Below are positions 1-6,716 of a DNA stretch of 64,000 nucleotides, one piece after another. The notes beneath the pieces are model-generated. The model was not told where the DNA came from. It saw only the letters and a list, made by a program, of their open reading frames with translations, and searched no databases. Numbering within the stretch: position 1 is the first letter of the stretch; each line of letters begins with the position of its first letter. Both the position numbers and the translations under genes were made by a program. This DNA comes from Amycolatopsis balhimycina FH 1894 (GTDB lineage Bacteria; Actinomycetota; Actinomycetes; Mycobacteriales; Pseudonocardiaceae), in contig NZ_KB913037.1 in assembly GCF_000384295.1 (NCBI RefSeq), forward strand, positions 4,970,868 through 5,034,867, in the 5' to 3' direction.

Positions 1-2
1 AG

Positions 3-491
3 GTGACCGACGCGCTGGAGTACCTCGACATCACCGGCGTCGACGGCCGCAGCCTCGCCAAGGAGTGGGCGGCCGAGGGCATGCGGACGCACCACGGCAT
101 CACCGTGTCCGGCTACCCGAACCTGTTCTTCCTGCTCGGCCCGAACACCGCGCTCGGCCACAACTCCGTCGTGTTCATGATCGAGTCGCAGGCGCGGTAC
201 GTCGCCGACGCCATCAAGCTCGCCGATTCGCGCGGTGCCGCCGCGCTCGACGTCCGGCCGGGCGTGCAGGACGAGTTCCAGCGCGAGATCCAGGACAAGC
301 TGGTCAAGGGCGTCTGGACGCAGGGTGGCTGCAAGAGCTGGTACCTCGACGCGCAGGGCGTGAACCGGACGATCTGGCCCGGGTTCACCTGGCGCTACTG
401 GCTCCAGACGCGCAAGGTGAACCCGGCCGACTACGAGCTGACCGGGCGGGTCACGGCTCCTGAGGCAGCCACGCGCCGATCACCGGCTTGA
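3..491 (+). CDS. Flavin-containing monooxygenase, C-terminal part (gene cut by window edge)
   Basis: Only the last ~162 residues are inside the window. They match the C-terminal region of FAD/NADPH-dependent class B monooxygenases (Baeyer-Villiger/FMO type): a 'GYPNLFFLLGPNT' stretch followed by 'GHNSVVFMIE', typical of the segment that closes the FAD domain. The GTG at position 3 is probably an internal codon, since the two Rossmann motifs must lie upstream. The last 41 bases overlap the convergent YciI gene. Substrate cannot be told from this fragment. Confidence 0.85.
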   Translation: MTDALEYLDITGVDGRSLAKEWAAEGMRTHHGITVSGYPNLFFLLGPNTALGHNSVVFMIESQARYVADAIKLADSRGAAALDVRPGVQDEFQREIQDKLVKGVWTQGGCKSWYLDAQGVNRTIWPGFTWRYWLQTRKVNPADYELTGRVTAPEAATRRSPA

Positions 492-735
492 ACTCGCGGA
501 CGGTCCGCTCGGCGACGACCCCTTCCAGGAAGTACGGGTCCCGGTCGATCGTCTCCTTCAGGTGCGCCTCGTCGTCAGCCTGGTAGAGCGTGATGCCGCC
601 GGTGCCGTCGCCCAGCGGGCCGGCGACCGCGACGCGGCCCTCCTCGGCCAGCTTGACCAGGAATTCGCGGTGGCGGGGCCGCACCTCCTGCAGCTTCTCC
701 TGGACGTAGGTGATTTCGACGAGGAACCAGGCCAT
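451..735 (-). CDS. YciI-like (YCII-related domain) protein
   Basis: A 94-residue protein with the small alpha/beta barrel YCII fold. 'MAWFLVEITYV' is the first strand, and 'RPRHREFLVKLAEEGRVAVAGPL' plus 'DPYFLEGV' are family signatures; the His in 'RPRHREF' is the usual putative catalytic residue. The ATG at 735 is preferred over longer forms because a GGAG motif lies upstream and the protein then begins at the family's normal N-terminus. The 3' end overlaps the convergent monooxygenase gene by 41 bp. Biochemical role of the family is poorly defined. Confidence 0.85.
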   Translation of the reverse strand: MAWFLVEITYVQEKLQEVRPRHREFLVKLAEEGRVAVAGPLGDGTGGITLYQADDEAHLKETIDRDPYFLEGVVAERTVREFKPVIGAWLPQEP

Positions 736-880
736 GTGGATCTCCGGGGTCGTGCGCGGGGCGGACGGACCCGACGCTACCCGCGTCACAGGTGCGTCCG
801 GCATCCGATCTGTGGCGGGGGCAGGTGAACCGGATAGGCTGGGCATGCGTCAGTACCTGTGTGAGCGCTGTGAATACCGT

Positions 881-904
881 GAACCTGCTGACGCGGCACA
901 CCGT
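881..904 (+). promoter_or_regulatory. Candidate ECF-type promoter of the sigma factor gene
   Basis: GAACC at 881-885 is followed, after exactly 16 nt, by CGT at 902-904. This resembles the GAAC(C)-N16-CGT form recognised by many actinobacterial ECF sigma factors. It sits about 32 nt upstream of the chosen ATG at 936, so transcription would start near 910 and the sigma factor could control itself. Pattern match only. Confidence 0.4.
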
Positions 905-935
905 GCAAGCCGGGGTCGAGAACAGGCAGGGGTTC

Positions 936-1508
936 ATGCTCGAGGGCAATGCTGAACGCAGCGTCGAGGCAACCCTCGGCCAGCTGCGGGTCATGGACGG
1001 TCCGGCCCCGGCACAGACGCCGGCGCCACTGACCCTCGAAGACCTCTACCGCCAGCACCGGATGCGGCTGGTCCGGCTGGCGATCCTGCTGGTCGACGAG
1101 CCCGCGACGGCGGAAGACGTCGTCCAGGAGGCCTTCACCGGCCTGCACCGCAACTGGGGCAGGCTCCGGGACGCCGCGGCCGCGGTCGGCTACCTGCGCA
1201 CCGCGGTGGTCAACGGGTCGCGCAGCGTGCTGCGCCGCCGCAAGACGGCGCGGGAGTACGTGCCGCCGCACGCGGTGAACGCGCGGTCCGCCGAGAGCCT
1301 CGCGATGCTCTCCAGCGAGCACCAGGCAGTGGTCAGCGCGCTGTCCAAGCTGCCGCCTCGCCAGCGCGAAGTGCTGGTGCTGCGTTACTACGGTGGGCTG
1401 AGCGAGGCCGAAATCTCTGAGGCCGCCGGTATCTCCAAGGGTACCGTTAAATCGACCGCCAGCCGGGCGCTCGAGGCACTCCAGAAGGCCATGCAGGCGC
1501 CACAGTGA
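936..1508 (+). CDS. ECF RNA polymerase sigma factor (SigE family, sigma-70 region 2 and 4)
   Basis: A 190-residue group 4 sigma factor. Region 2 is seen near residues 30-75 ('LYRQHRMRLVRLAILLVDE' then 'AEDVVQEAF'), and region 4 near residues 130-185 ('LPPRQREVLVLRYYGGLSEAEI' followed by a helix-turn-helix 'GISKGTVKS'). The ATG at 936 is preferred because AGGGG lies 5-6 nt upstream; longer in-frame forms would read through a likely promoter region. No anti-sigma factor gene is adjacent; nagA follows on the same strand behind its own operator. Its stimulus cannot be inferred. Confidence 0.9.
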   Translation: MLEGNAERSVEATLGQLRVMDGPAPAQTPAPLTLEDLYRQHRMRLVRLAILLVDEPATAEDVVQEAFTGLHRNWGRLRDAAAAVGYLRTAVVNGSRSVLRRRKTAREYVPPHAVNARSAESLAMLSSEHQAVVSALSKLPPRQREVLVLRYYGGLSEAEISEAAGISKGTVKSTASRALEALQKAMQAPQ

Positions 1509-1548
1509 CCCGGGTGGACCACTCCGATCACTGAGTCGTATCACCATG

Positions 1549-1564
1549 CTTGGTCCAGACCAAT
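1549..1564 (+). promoter_or_regulatory. DasR operator (dre site) in front of nagA
   Basis: TGGTCCAGACCA (1551-1562) is a perfect 12-bp palindrome matching the core of the DasR responsive element TGGTCTAGACCA apart from the T-C change at the centre. DasR is the GlcNAc-responsive GntR repressor of actinomycetes, and nagA is a classic target. A TATGCT (-10-like) lies at 1566-1571 right next to it, so bound DasR would block the promoter. Confidence 0.85.
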
Positions 1565-1578
1565 ATATGCTGGGGCGC

Positions 1579-2751
1579 GTGAGAGGCGCCGGAGATTTCG
1601 TGATCATGGGCGGCCGGGTGGCCACCCCGGACCGTGTACTCGACGACGGCTGGGTAGCCGTCACCGACGGGCGGATCGCCGGCGTGGGTTCCGGGACCCC
1701 GCCGTCCGGCGAGCACGTGGACGTCGGAGGGGCGCTGGTCGTCCCCGGGTTCATCGACACCCACTGCCACGGCGGGGGAGGTGCTTCGTTCACCTCCCTC
1801 GATCCCGGGGAACTCCTGACGGCGGTGCGAGCGCACCGCCGTCACGGCACCACGACCATGCTCGCCAGCCTGGTCTCCGACCCGGTCGACATCCTGCGTG
1901 AGCAGGTCGCCGCGCTGCGTGAGCTCGTCCAGGACGGCGAGGTCGCGGGCATCCACCTGGAAGGGCCGTTCATCTCGAAGGCCCGGTGCGGGGCGCACGA
2001 CCCGGAGACGCTGCTCGAGCCGGACACCGGCACGGTCGAGAAGCTCCTGCGCGCGGGCCAGGGCGCGATCCGGATGGTCACCATCGCCCCCGAGCTGCAC
2101 GGCGGCGTGAAGGCCGTCCGGCAGCTGGCCGAGTCCGGCGTCATCGCCGCCATCGGGCACACCGACGGCGTCGAAGAGCAGCTCCTGCCCGCCATCGACG
2201 CGGGCGCGACCGTCGCGACCCATCTGTTCAACGGCATGCGGCCGCTGCACCACCGCGAGCCCGGCCCGATCGGGGCGCTGCTGGACGACGAGCGCATCAC
2301 CATCGAGCTCATCTGCGACCTGGTGCACCTGCACCCGACCGTGGTGCGGCTGGCCGCGAAGCACGCGGGCCGCGACCGGACGGTGCTGATCACCGACGCG
2401 ATGTCGGCCACCGACGCGGCCGACGGCCGCTACACGCTGGGCCGGCTCGAGGTCGACGTGCACGACGGCGTCGCCACGCTCGCCGACAACGGCTCCCTGG
2501 CCGGCAGCACCCTGACGATGGACACCGCCTTCCGCAATCTGGTCCGGGGTGCGAAACTCGGCATTCTCGACGCGGTGCACGCGACGTCGCAGCGGCCCGC
2601 GGAGCTACTCGGCATCGCCGGCCACACGGGGATGCTGTGCTCCGGCTACGCGGCCGACATCGTGGTCCTCGACCAGGACCTGCGGCCCGCGAAGGTGCTG
2701 CGCCGGGGTGAATGGGTCGCCGAGGTCGGAACGGCTACCTTGAGCACATAG
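1579..2751 (+). CDS. nagA: N-acetylglucosamine-6-phosphate deacetylase
   Basis: Hydrolyses GlcNAc-6-phosphate to GlcN-6-phosphate and acetate in cytosolic amino-sugar catabolism. Amidohydrolase-superfamily features are visible: metal ligands in 'HCHGG' (H62/H64), the metal-binding Glu in 'HLEGPF', 'GHTDG', the 'THLFNGM' segment, and the catalytic Asp in 'LITDAMSATD'. The protein has 390 residues, normal for the family. GTG 1579 is chosen because the earlier ATG 1546 would place the dre site inside the coding region; a TATGCT 7 nt upstream suggests a leaderless transcript. GTG 1600 is an alternative. nagB is not in the window. Confidence 0.93.
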   Translation: MRGAGDFVIMGGRVATPDRVLDDGWVAVTDGRIAGVGSGTPPSGEHVDVGGALVVPGFIDTHCHGGGGASFTSLDPGELLTAVRAHRRHGTTTMLASLVSDPVDILREQVAALRELVQDGEVAGIHLEGPFISKARCGAHDPETLLEPDTGTVEKLLRAGQGAIRMVTIAPELHGGVKAVRQLAESGVIAAIGHTDGVEEQLLPAIDAGATVATHLFNGMRPLHHREPGPIGALLDDERITIELICDLVHLHPTVVRLAAKHAGRDRTVLITDAMSATDAADGRYTLGRLEVDVHDGVATLADNGSLAGSTLTMDTAFRNLVRGAKLGILDAVHATSQRPAELLGIAGHTGMLCSGYAADIVVLDQDLRPAKVLRRGEWVAEVGTATLST

Positions 2752-2774
2752 TCACGACGACCGGACGGGCGGAG

Positions 2775-3161
2775 ATGAGCGAGCCGAAGGACCCCGAGCA
2801 GTTGCTGGCGGACGCCCTTCGCGCGCAGGCGGTCTTCGCCCCGCAGGTGTCGCCACCGCCGTCGTCGCCACCGGCTCCTGTTCGCGACGCCGAGCCGAGC
2901 ACCGACGCCGTCCCGACCAACGCGATCAACGAGCTGCCGTCGGCGTACGGCCTGCTCTCGGGCGCGGGCGCGGACTCACTGGAGCGCGAGCGGGCGGCGC
3001 TCGACGCCGCGTCCGAGGCGCCCACGACGTTCGCCCCGCCGCCGCCGCTGCCTCCTCCTCCGCGCGCGTCGGCGCAGCTGCCCGCGTACTGGATCTTGCT
3101 GCTGGCCGTGCTGCTGGGGCTCGCCGCGGGGTCCGTGGTCGGCCTGCTGACGCTGGTCTGA
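2775..3161 (+). CDS. Proline-rich protein with C-terminal membrane anchor, function unknown
   Basis: 128 residues. The N-terminal ~100 residues are Pro/Ala/Ser rich and probably disordered ('PPPSSPPAP', 'FAPPPPLPPPPR'); the C-terminus holds one hydrophobic segment ('YWILLLAVLLGLAAGSVVGL', ~ residues 104-124), giving a tail-anchored membrane protein with the disordered part probably in the cytoplasm. ATG 2775 is chosen because GGGCGGAG lies just upstream. It lies 23 bp after nagA and 44 bp before a DedA gene, likely co-transcribed. No recognised domain. Confidence 0.7.
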   Translation: MSEPKDPEQLLADALRAQAVFAPQVSPPPSSPPAPVRDAEPSTDAVPTNAINELPSAYGLLSGAGADSLERERAALDAASEAPTTFAPPPPLPPPPRASAQLPAYWILLLAVLLGLAAGSVVGLLTLV

Positions 3162-3205
3162 CGGGTCTCAGTCACGACTCAGGGTGACCCTGTACCGTTT
3201 TTGGG

Positions 3206-3907
3206 GTGATTCTCGCCCAGAGCACGGTCAACACGATGTCGCTCCTGCCGTCATGGCTGGACCCGCAGCACCTGCTGAGCGGCCTGACGGCGCCGGTCAT
3301 CGCGGTGCTGTGCCTGATCATCTTCATCGAGAGCAGCATCTTCCCGGTGCTGCCCGGCGATTCCCTGCTCTTCACGGCGGGCCTGTTCATCGCGAACGGC
3401 ACCCTCGACGCGCCGTTGTGGCTGGTCTGCGTGCTGGTGACGGTCGCGGCGCTGCTCGGCAACGTCGTCGGCTACTACGTCGGCTACTTCGCCGGGCCCA
3501 AGCTGTTCAACCGCCCGGACTCGAAGTTCTTCAAGCGCGAGTACGTCGACAAGACGCACGAGTTCCTGGAGAAGCACGGCCCGAAGGCGGTCGTCCTGGC
3601 CCGGTTCGTGCCGTTCGTCCGGACGTTCATCACGTGGATCGCGGGCATCGGCCGCATGGACCCGAAGCGCTACTTCACGTACACGGTGATCGGCGGTGTC
3701 CTGTGGGCCGCGGGCATCACGATCCTGGGTTCGCTGCTGGGGAACATCTCGTTCATCGCGAAAAACGTGGACGCGATCTTCGTGCTGATCGTGCTCGTGT
3801 CGGTGGTCCCGATCGGGCTCGAGTACCTCAAGTCCCGCCGCGAGAAGAAGGCCGTGGCGGAGACCGACCCCGAGGTCACGCAGCGGATCCCGCGCATCAA
3901 GGACTGA
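3206..3907 (+). CDS. DedA family (SNARE-associated/VTT) membrane protein
   Basis: 233-residue polytopic membrane protein of the DedA/VTT superfamily, linked to phospholipid (undecaprenyl phosphate or PE) translocation across the membrane. Hallmarks: 'FIESSIFPVLPGDSLLFTAG' with the conserved Glu and the PGD motif, and 'ARFVPFVRTFITWIAGIGRM', the conserved Arg-containing re-entrant signature. GTG 3206 gives the usual N-terminal length; ATG 3236 is possible. A second DedA gene lies at 10297-10965. Substrate unknown. Confidence 0.88.
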   Translation: MILAQSTVNTMSLLPSWLDPQHLLSGLTAPVIAVLCLIIFIESSIFPVLPGDSLLFTAGLFIANGTLDAPLWLVCVLVTVAALLGNVVGYYVGYFAGPKLFNRPDSKFFKREYVDKTHEFLEKHGPKAVVLARFVPFVRTFITWIAGIGRMDPKRYFTYTVIGGVLWAAGITILGSLLGNISFIAKNVDAIFVLIVLVSVVPIGLEYLKSRREKKAVAETDPEVTQRIPRIKD

Positions 3908-3960
3908 GCGCCGAGTACCGGGGCGCCCGAAACTGCCGGACCCCCGCGGTAACCGCGGTG

Positions 3961-4011
3961 TCTTGAATGACTCATTCAGGACTTCGGAGGTCCTGAATGA
4001 GTCATTCAAGA
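3961..4011. repeat. Intergenic triple-palindrome element A, probable bidirectional terminator
   Basis: A perfect 22-bp stem (3961-3982 with 3990-4011) closed by a 7-nt loop, between convergent dedA and the GlcD-type oxidase gene. Inside it are two 15-bp near-perfect palindromes, TGAATGACTCATTCA (3964-3978) and TGAATGAGTCATTCA (3994-4008), starting exactly 30 bp apart with a 15-bp spacer GGACTTCGGAGGTCC. Four further elements in the window share this 15-15-15 plan. Placement at two gene 3' ends fits factor-independent termination, although no U-tract follows. Confidence 0.8.
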
Positions 4012-4098
4012 CCTCGGGCGAGCCGCGAACCGGACGCGACTTCGCCGGAACCCGGCCCGGGCGGGTGACCTCTCTTCGCGCAGGTCAGGGCGCGCAGG

Positions 4099-5490
4099 TC
4101 AGGGCATCGAGAACATCGAGCCCGGGTTGAACAGGTTCTCCGGGTCGAGGGCCTGCTTGATCTGCCGGTGCACCCGCATGCCGATCGGCCCGATCTCGCG
4201 CTCCAGCCACTCGCGCTTGATCTTGCCGATGCCGTGCTCGCCGGTCACCGTCCCGCCGAGGGACAGGGCGACCTCGAGGATGTCGTCGAACGCGCGGCGG
4301 GCGCGGGCGAACTCGTCCTCGTTGCCGGGCTCGTAGACGATCGTGGGGTGCATGTTGCCGTCGCCGGCGTGGCCGACCACGGCGATCCGCAGGCCGACCT
4401 CTTCGCTGATCTTCTCGCAGCCGCGGATGAGCTCGGCGATCCGCGTCCGCGGGACGCAGACGTCGTCGGTCAGCCAGACGCCGTACATCTCCAGCGCGGT
4501 CAGCACGACCCGGCGGACCTGCAGCAGCATCCGGCCTTCTTCGACGTCCTCGGTGGTGTAGGCGGGGTCGGCGCCGCAGTCGACGCAGATCTGCTCCAGC
4601 GCCGCCAGCTCGCGGCGGGCGACCTCGCCACCGGCGTCCGACTGGCCGAGCAGCAGCGCCCGGCAGTCCGAACCCGCGCCGAGGTCGGTCTTGAGGTACG
4701 CCTCGGCCGCCTTGATCGACGACGCGTCCATGATCTCCAGCAGCGACGGCACCAGCCCTTCGCGGACGACACGGGCGACGGCCTCTCCGGCCGCCTCGGT
4801 GGTGCTGAAGCCCGCGACGAGCGTCGACGGCGCCTGCGGCAGCGGCTTGAGCTGGACGGTCGCCTGCGTGATGACCCCGAGCGTGCCCTCGCTGCCGACG
4901 AACAGCCGCGCGAGGTCGTATCCGGCGACGCCCTTGACGGTGCGCCGGCCGGTCTTGAGCAGCGAGCCGTCGGCCAGCACGACCTCGAGGCCGAGGACGG
5001 AGTCGGTGGTCACGCCGTACTTCACGCAGCAGAGGCCGCCGGCGTTGGTGGAGAGGTTGCCGCCGATCGTGCACCAGTCGTAGCTGGACGGGTCCGGCGG
5101 GTAGAACAGGCCCTGCTTCTCGACGGCGTTGCGGAAGTCCAGGTTGACGACGCCGGGCTGCACGACGGCGAGCCGGTTGCCCGGGTCGATCTCGACGATC
5201 CGGTCCAGCTTGACCAGCGACAGCGTGACGCACCCGTCGATGGCGTTCGCCGCGCCGGAGAGCCCGCTGCCCGCCCCGCGCGGCACGATCGGCACCTTGG
5301 CCTCGGCGCACGCCTTGACGACGGCCTGCACCTGCTCGGCGTTCGCCGGCAGCACCACCGCCAACGGCCGCCCCGACGGCGCCAGCGGCATCATGTCGCG
5401 GGCGTAGGAGGCGGTGACGTCGGAATCGGTGAGCACTGCGCTCTTGCCGAGCAAGTCGCGCAGCCGGCTGACAAAAGCTTCGTGGCCCAT
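4099..5490 (-). CDS. FAD-linked oxidase, glycolate oxidase subunit GlcD / D-lactate dehydrogenase type
   Basis: 463 residues of the vanillyl-alcohol-oxidase/PCMH flavoprotein superfamily. The N-terminal FAD-binding domain shows 'VPRGAGSGLSGAANAID' and 'GGNLSTNAGGLCCVKYG'; the C-terminal FAD-oxidase domain carries 'VVGHAGDGNMHP' (metal/substrate His) and 'GEHGIGKIKREWL'. It oxidises a 2-hydroxy acid such as glycolate or D-lactate; the exact acid cannot be told. No GlcE/GlcF partner is adjacent, but the EtfD-like Fe-S protein at 50906 shows the cell has quinone-linked acceptors. ATG 5490 fits the family N-terminus. Confidence 0.9.
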   Translation of the reverse strand: MGHEAFVSRLRDLLGKSAVLTDSDVTASYARDMMPLAPSGRPLAVVLPANAEQVQAVVKACAEAKVPIVPRGAGSGLSGAANAIDGCVTLSLVKLDRIVEIDPGNRLAVVQPGVVNLDFRNAVEKQGLFYPPDPSSYDWCTIGGNLSTNAGGLCCVKYGVTTDSVLGLEVVLADGSLLKTGRRTVKGVAGYDLARLFVGSEGTLGVITQATVQLKPLPQAPSTLVAGFSTTEAAGEAVARVVREGLVPSLLEIMDASSIKAAEAYLKTDLGAGSDCRALLLGQSDAGGEVARRELAALEQICVDCGADPAYTTEDVEEGRMLLQVRRVVLTALEMYGVWLTDDVCVPRTRIAELIRGCEKISEEVGLRIAVVGHAGDGNMHPTIVYEPGNEDEFARARRAFDDILEVALSLGGTVTGEHGIGKIKREWLEREIGPIGMRVHRQIKQALDPENLFNPGSMFSMP

Positions 5491-5575
5491 GACTCGATGG
5501 TAAGCCCGGGGAGTCCGCACTGCGGAAAGTTTGTTTCGAATCCAACCCTTGCGGCCCAACCCGGGCAAACCGGCG

Positions 5576-6001
5576 TCAGCGGACCAGGCCGAGCAGCTTC
5601 TCGACGTGGATGGTCAGCAGGACCCGCTGGTCGGTGACCATGGCCTCGCGGTACTCGTCCCAGTCGGGGTGCTCGCCCGCCGCCCGCCGGTAGTAGCCGA
5701 CGAGCGCCTCCACCGTCGCGTCGTCCCGTGCGGCCGCGGGAGGCGTCAGCTCCGCGCGTCCCTCCACGACCGCGTAGCTCCAGCCGTCCTCGCTGCCCAC
5801 GTGGTAGGTCACCCGCGGGTCGCGCCGCATGTTCCTGGTCTTCGCCCTGGTCTCGGTGACCGACGCGATGATCGTGCCCGCCTCCGCGTCGTAGTGGTGC
5901 GTGATCGTGGAGAGCTGGGGCCGCCCGTCGCGGCGGATCGTGGCCAGGACGCCGTGGCTGCGCGCGGCGATGAAGTCCTTCAACGCTGTGTCGTCGGTCA
6001 T
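5576..6001 (-). CDS. PPOX-class F420/FMN-dependent split-barrel protein
   Basis: 141 residues of the pyridoxamine-5'-phosphate-oxidase-like split barrel family. Visible features are 'SHGVLATIRRDGRPQLSTI', 'TRAKTRNMRRDPRVTYHV' (phosphate/cofactor-binding basic stretch) and 'YREAMVTDQRVLLTIHVEKL', as in actinobacterial F420-dependent enzymes of this class. ATG 6001 has GGAAG upstream; the longer reading frame has no supporting homology. It lies 85 bp upstream (in its own direction) of the GlcD-like oxidase and may share its transcript. Substrate unknown. Confidence 0.85.
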   Translation of the reverse strand: MTDDTALKDFIAARSHGVLATIRRDGRPQLSTITHHYDAEAGTIIASVTETRAKTRNMRRDPRVTYHVGSEDGWSYAVVEGRAELTPPAAARDDATVEALVGYYRRAAGEHPDWDEYREAMVTDQRVLLTIHVEKLLGLVR

Positions 6002-6141
6002 AGTTCTTCCAACCCTCAGCCACCGCCGTTGTTCCGCAGCCCGGAGGAAATCTGCTTGCATACGACAACTAAAGTGTGTTGCACCACAACCCGAGGTACT
6101 CCGCTTGCGTAACCGCTTGTGAAGGCACATCCTTGCCTGAG

Positions 6142-6153
6142 GCAACTAGTTGC
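6142..6153. promoter_or_regulatory. Candidate MarR operator, GCAACTAGTTGC palindrome
   Basis: A perfect 12-bp palindrome in the 184-bp intergenic region between the divergent split-barrel gene and the MarR/efflux operon, 33 bp before the MarR start. A related, looser GTTG...CAAC arrangement is at 6079-6091. MarR proteins commonly autoregulate through such palindromes; binding is not demonstrated. Confidence 0.5.
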
Positions 6154-6185
6154 AGCCGCCAACCAACGCCTTCGAAGGATCACCC

Positions 6186-6716
6186 ATGGCACCGAACACC
6201 GCCGCCGCCCGGCCCAGGGCCGAACTCGACCTCGCCGACCAGCTCGGTCACGAGCTCGTGCGCCTGGTCCGCCTGATCAACAAGGCGAAGTCGCAGGTGT
6301 CGAAGCAGGGGCCGGACGGCATCGAACGGGCGGCGTACGCGATCCTCTTCACCCTCATCCACGAGGGCCCGCAGCGGACCAGCCGGCTCGCCGAGTCGCT
6401 CCACTCCGAGATCTCCACGATCAGCAGGCAGTCGAGCTCGCTCGTCCAGCACGGCCTGGTCGAACGCCAGGCCGACCCGGAAGACGGGCGGGCCTGCCTC
6501 CTCGCGCCGACGGCCGAGGGCATGCGGGTGTTCGAAGAGAACCGCAAGCAGCGCAACCAGTGGCTGGCCGAAGTACTCGGGGACTGGACCGAAGGGGAGA
6601 TCCAGACCCTCAACCGGCTCTTCGGCCGGCTCAACACAGGTATCGAGAACCACTCTCCACAGCTGGCCGACGCGCAGCCGTCCGCCAGTGCACCGGCCAA
6701 GGGGGCCAACGCATGA
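6186..6716 (+). CDS. MarR family transcriptional regulator
   Basis: 176 residues with a winged helix-turn-helix: 'QRTSRLAESLHSEISTISRQSSSLVQHGLVER' forms the recognition helices and 'DPEDGRACLLAPT' the wing with its conserved DxR. ATG 6186 has GAAGGA 6 nt upstream. The stop codon overlaps the start of the downstream exporter gene (ATGA at 6713-6716), so the two are translationally coupled and this is most likely the local repressor of the exporter, relieved by a lipophilic ligand. Confidence 0.92.
   Translation: MAPNTAAARPRAELDLADQLGHELVRLVRLINKAKSQVSKQGPDGIERAAYAILFTLIHEGPQRTSRLAESLHSEISTISRQSSSLVQHGLVERQADPEDGRACLLAPTAEGMRVFEENRKQRNQWLAEVLGDWTEGEIQTLNRLFGRLNTGIENHSPQLADAQPSASAPAKGANA

Noticed and set aside
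6119..6712. In-frame extension upstream of the exporter giving a 1064-residue protein
   Set aside because: It runs through the MarR gene in another frame; the ATGA overlap at 6713 and family homology fix the start.
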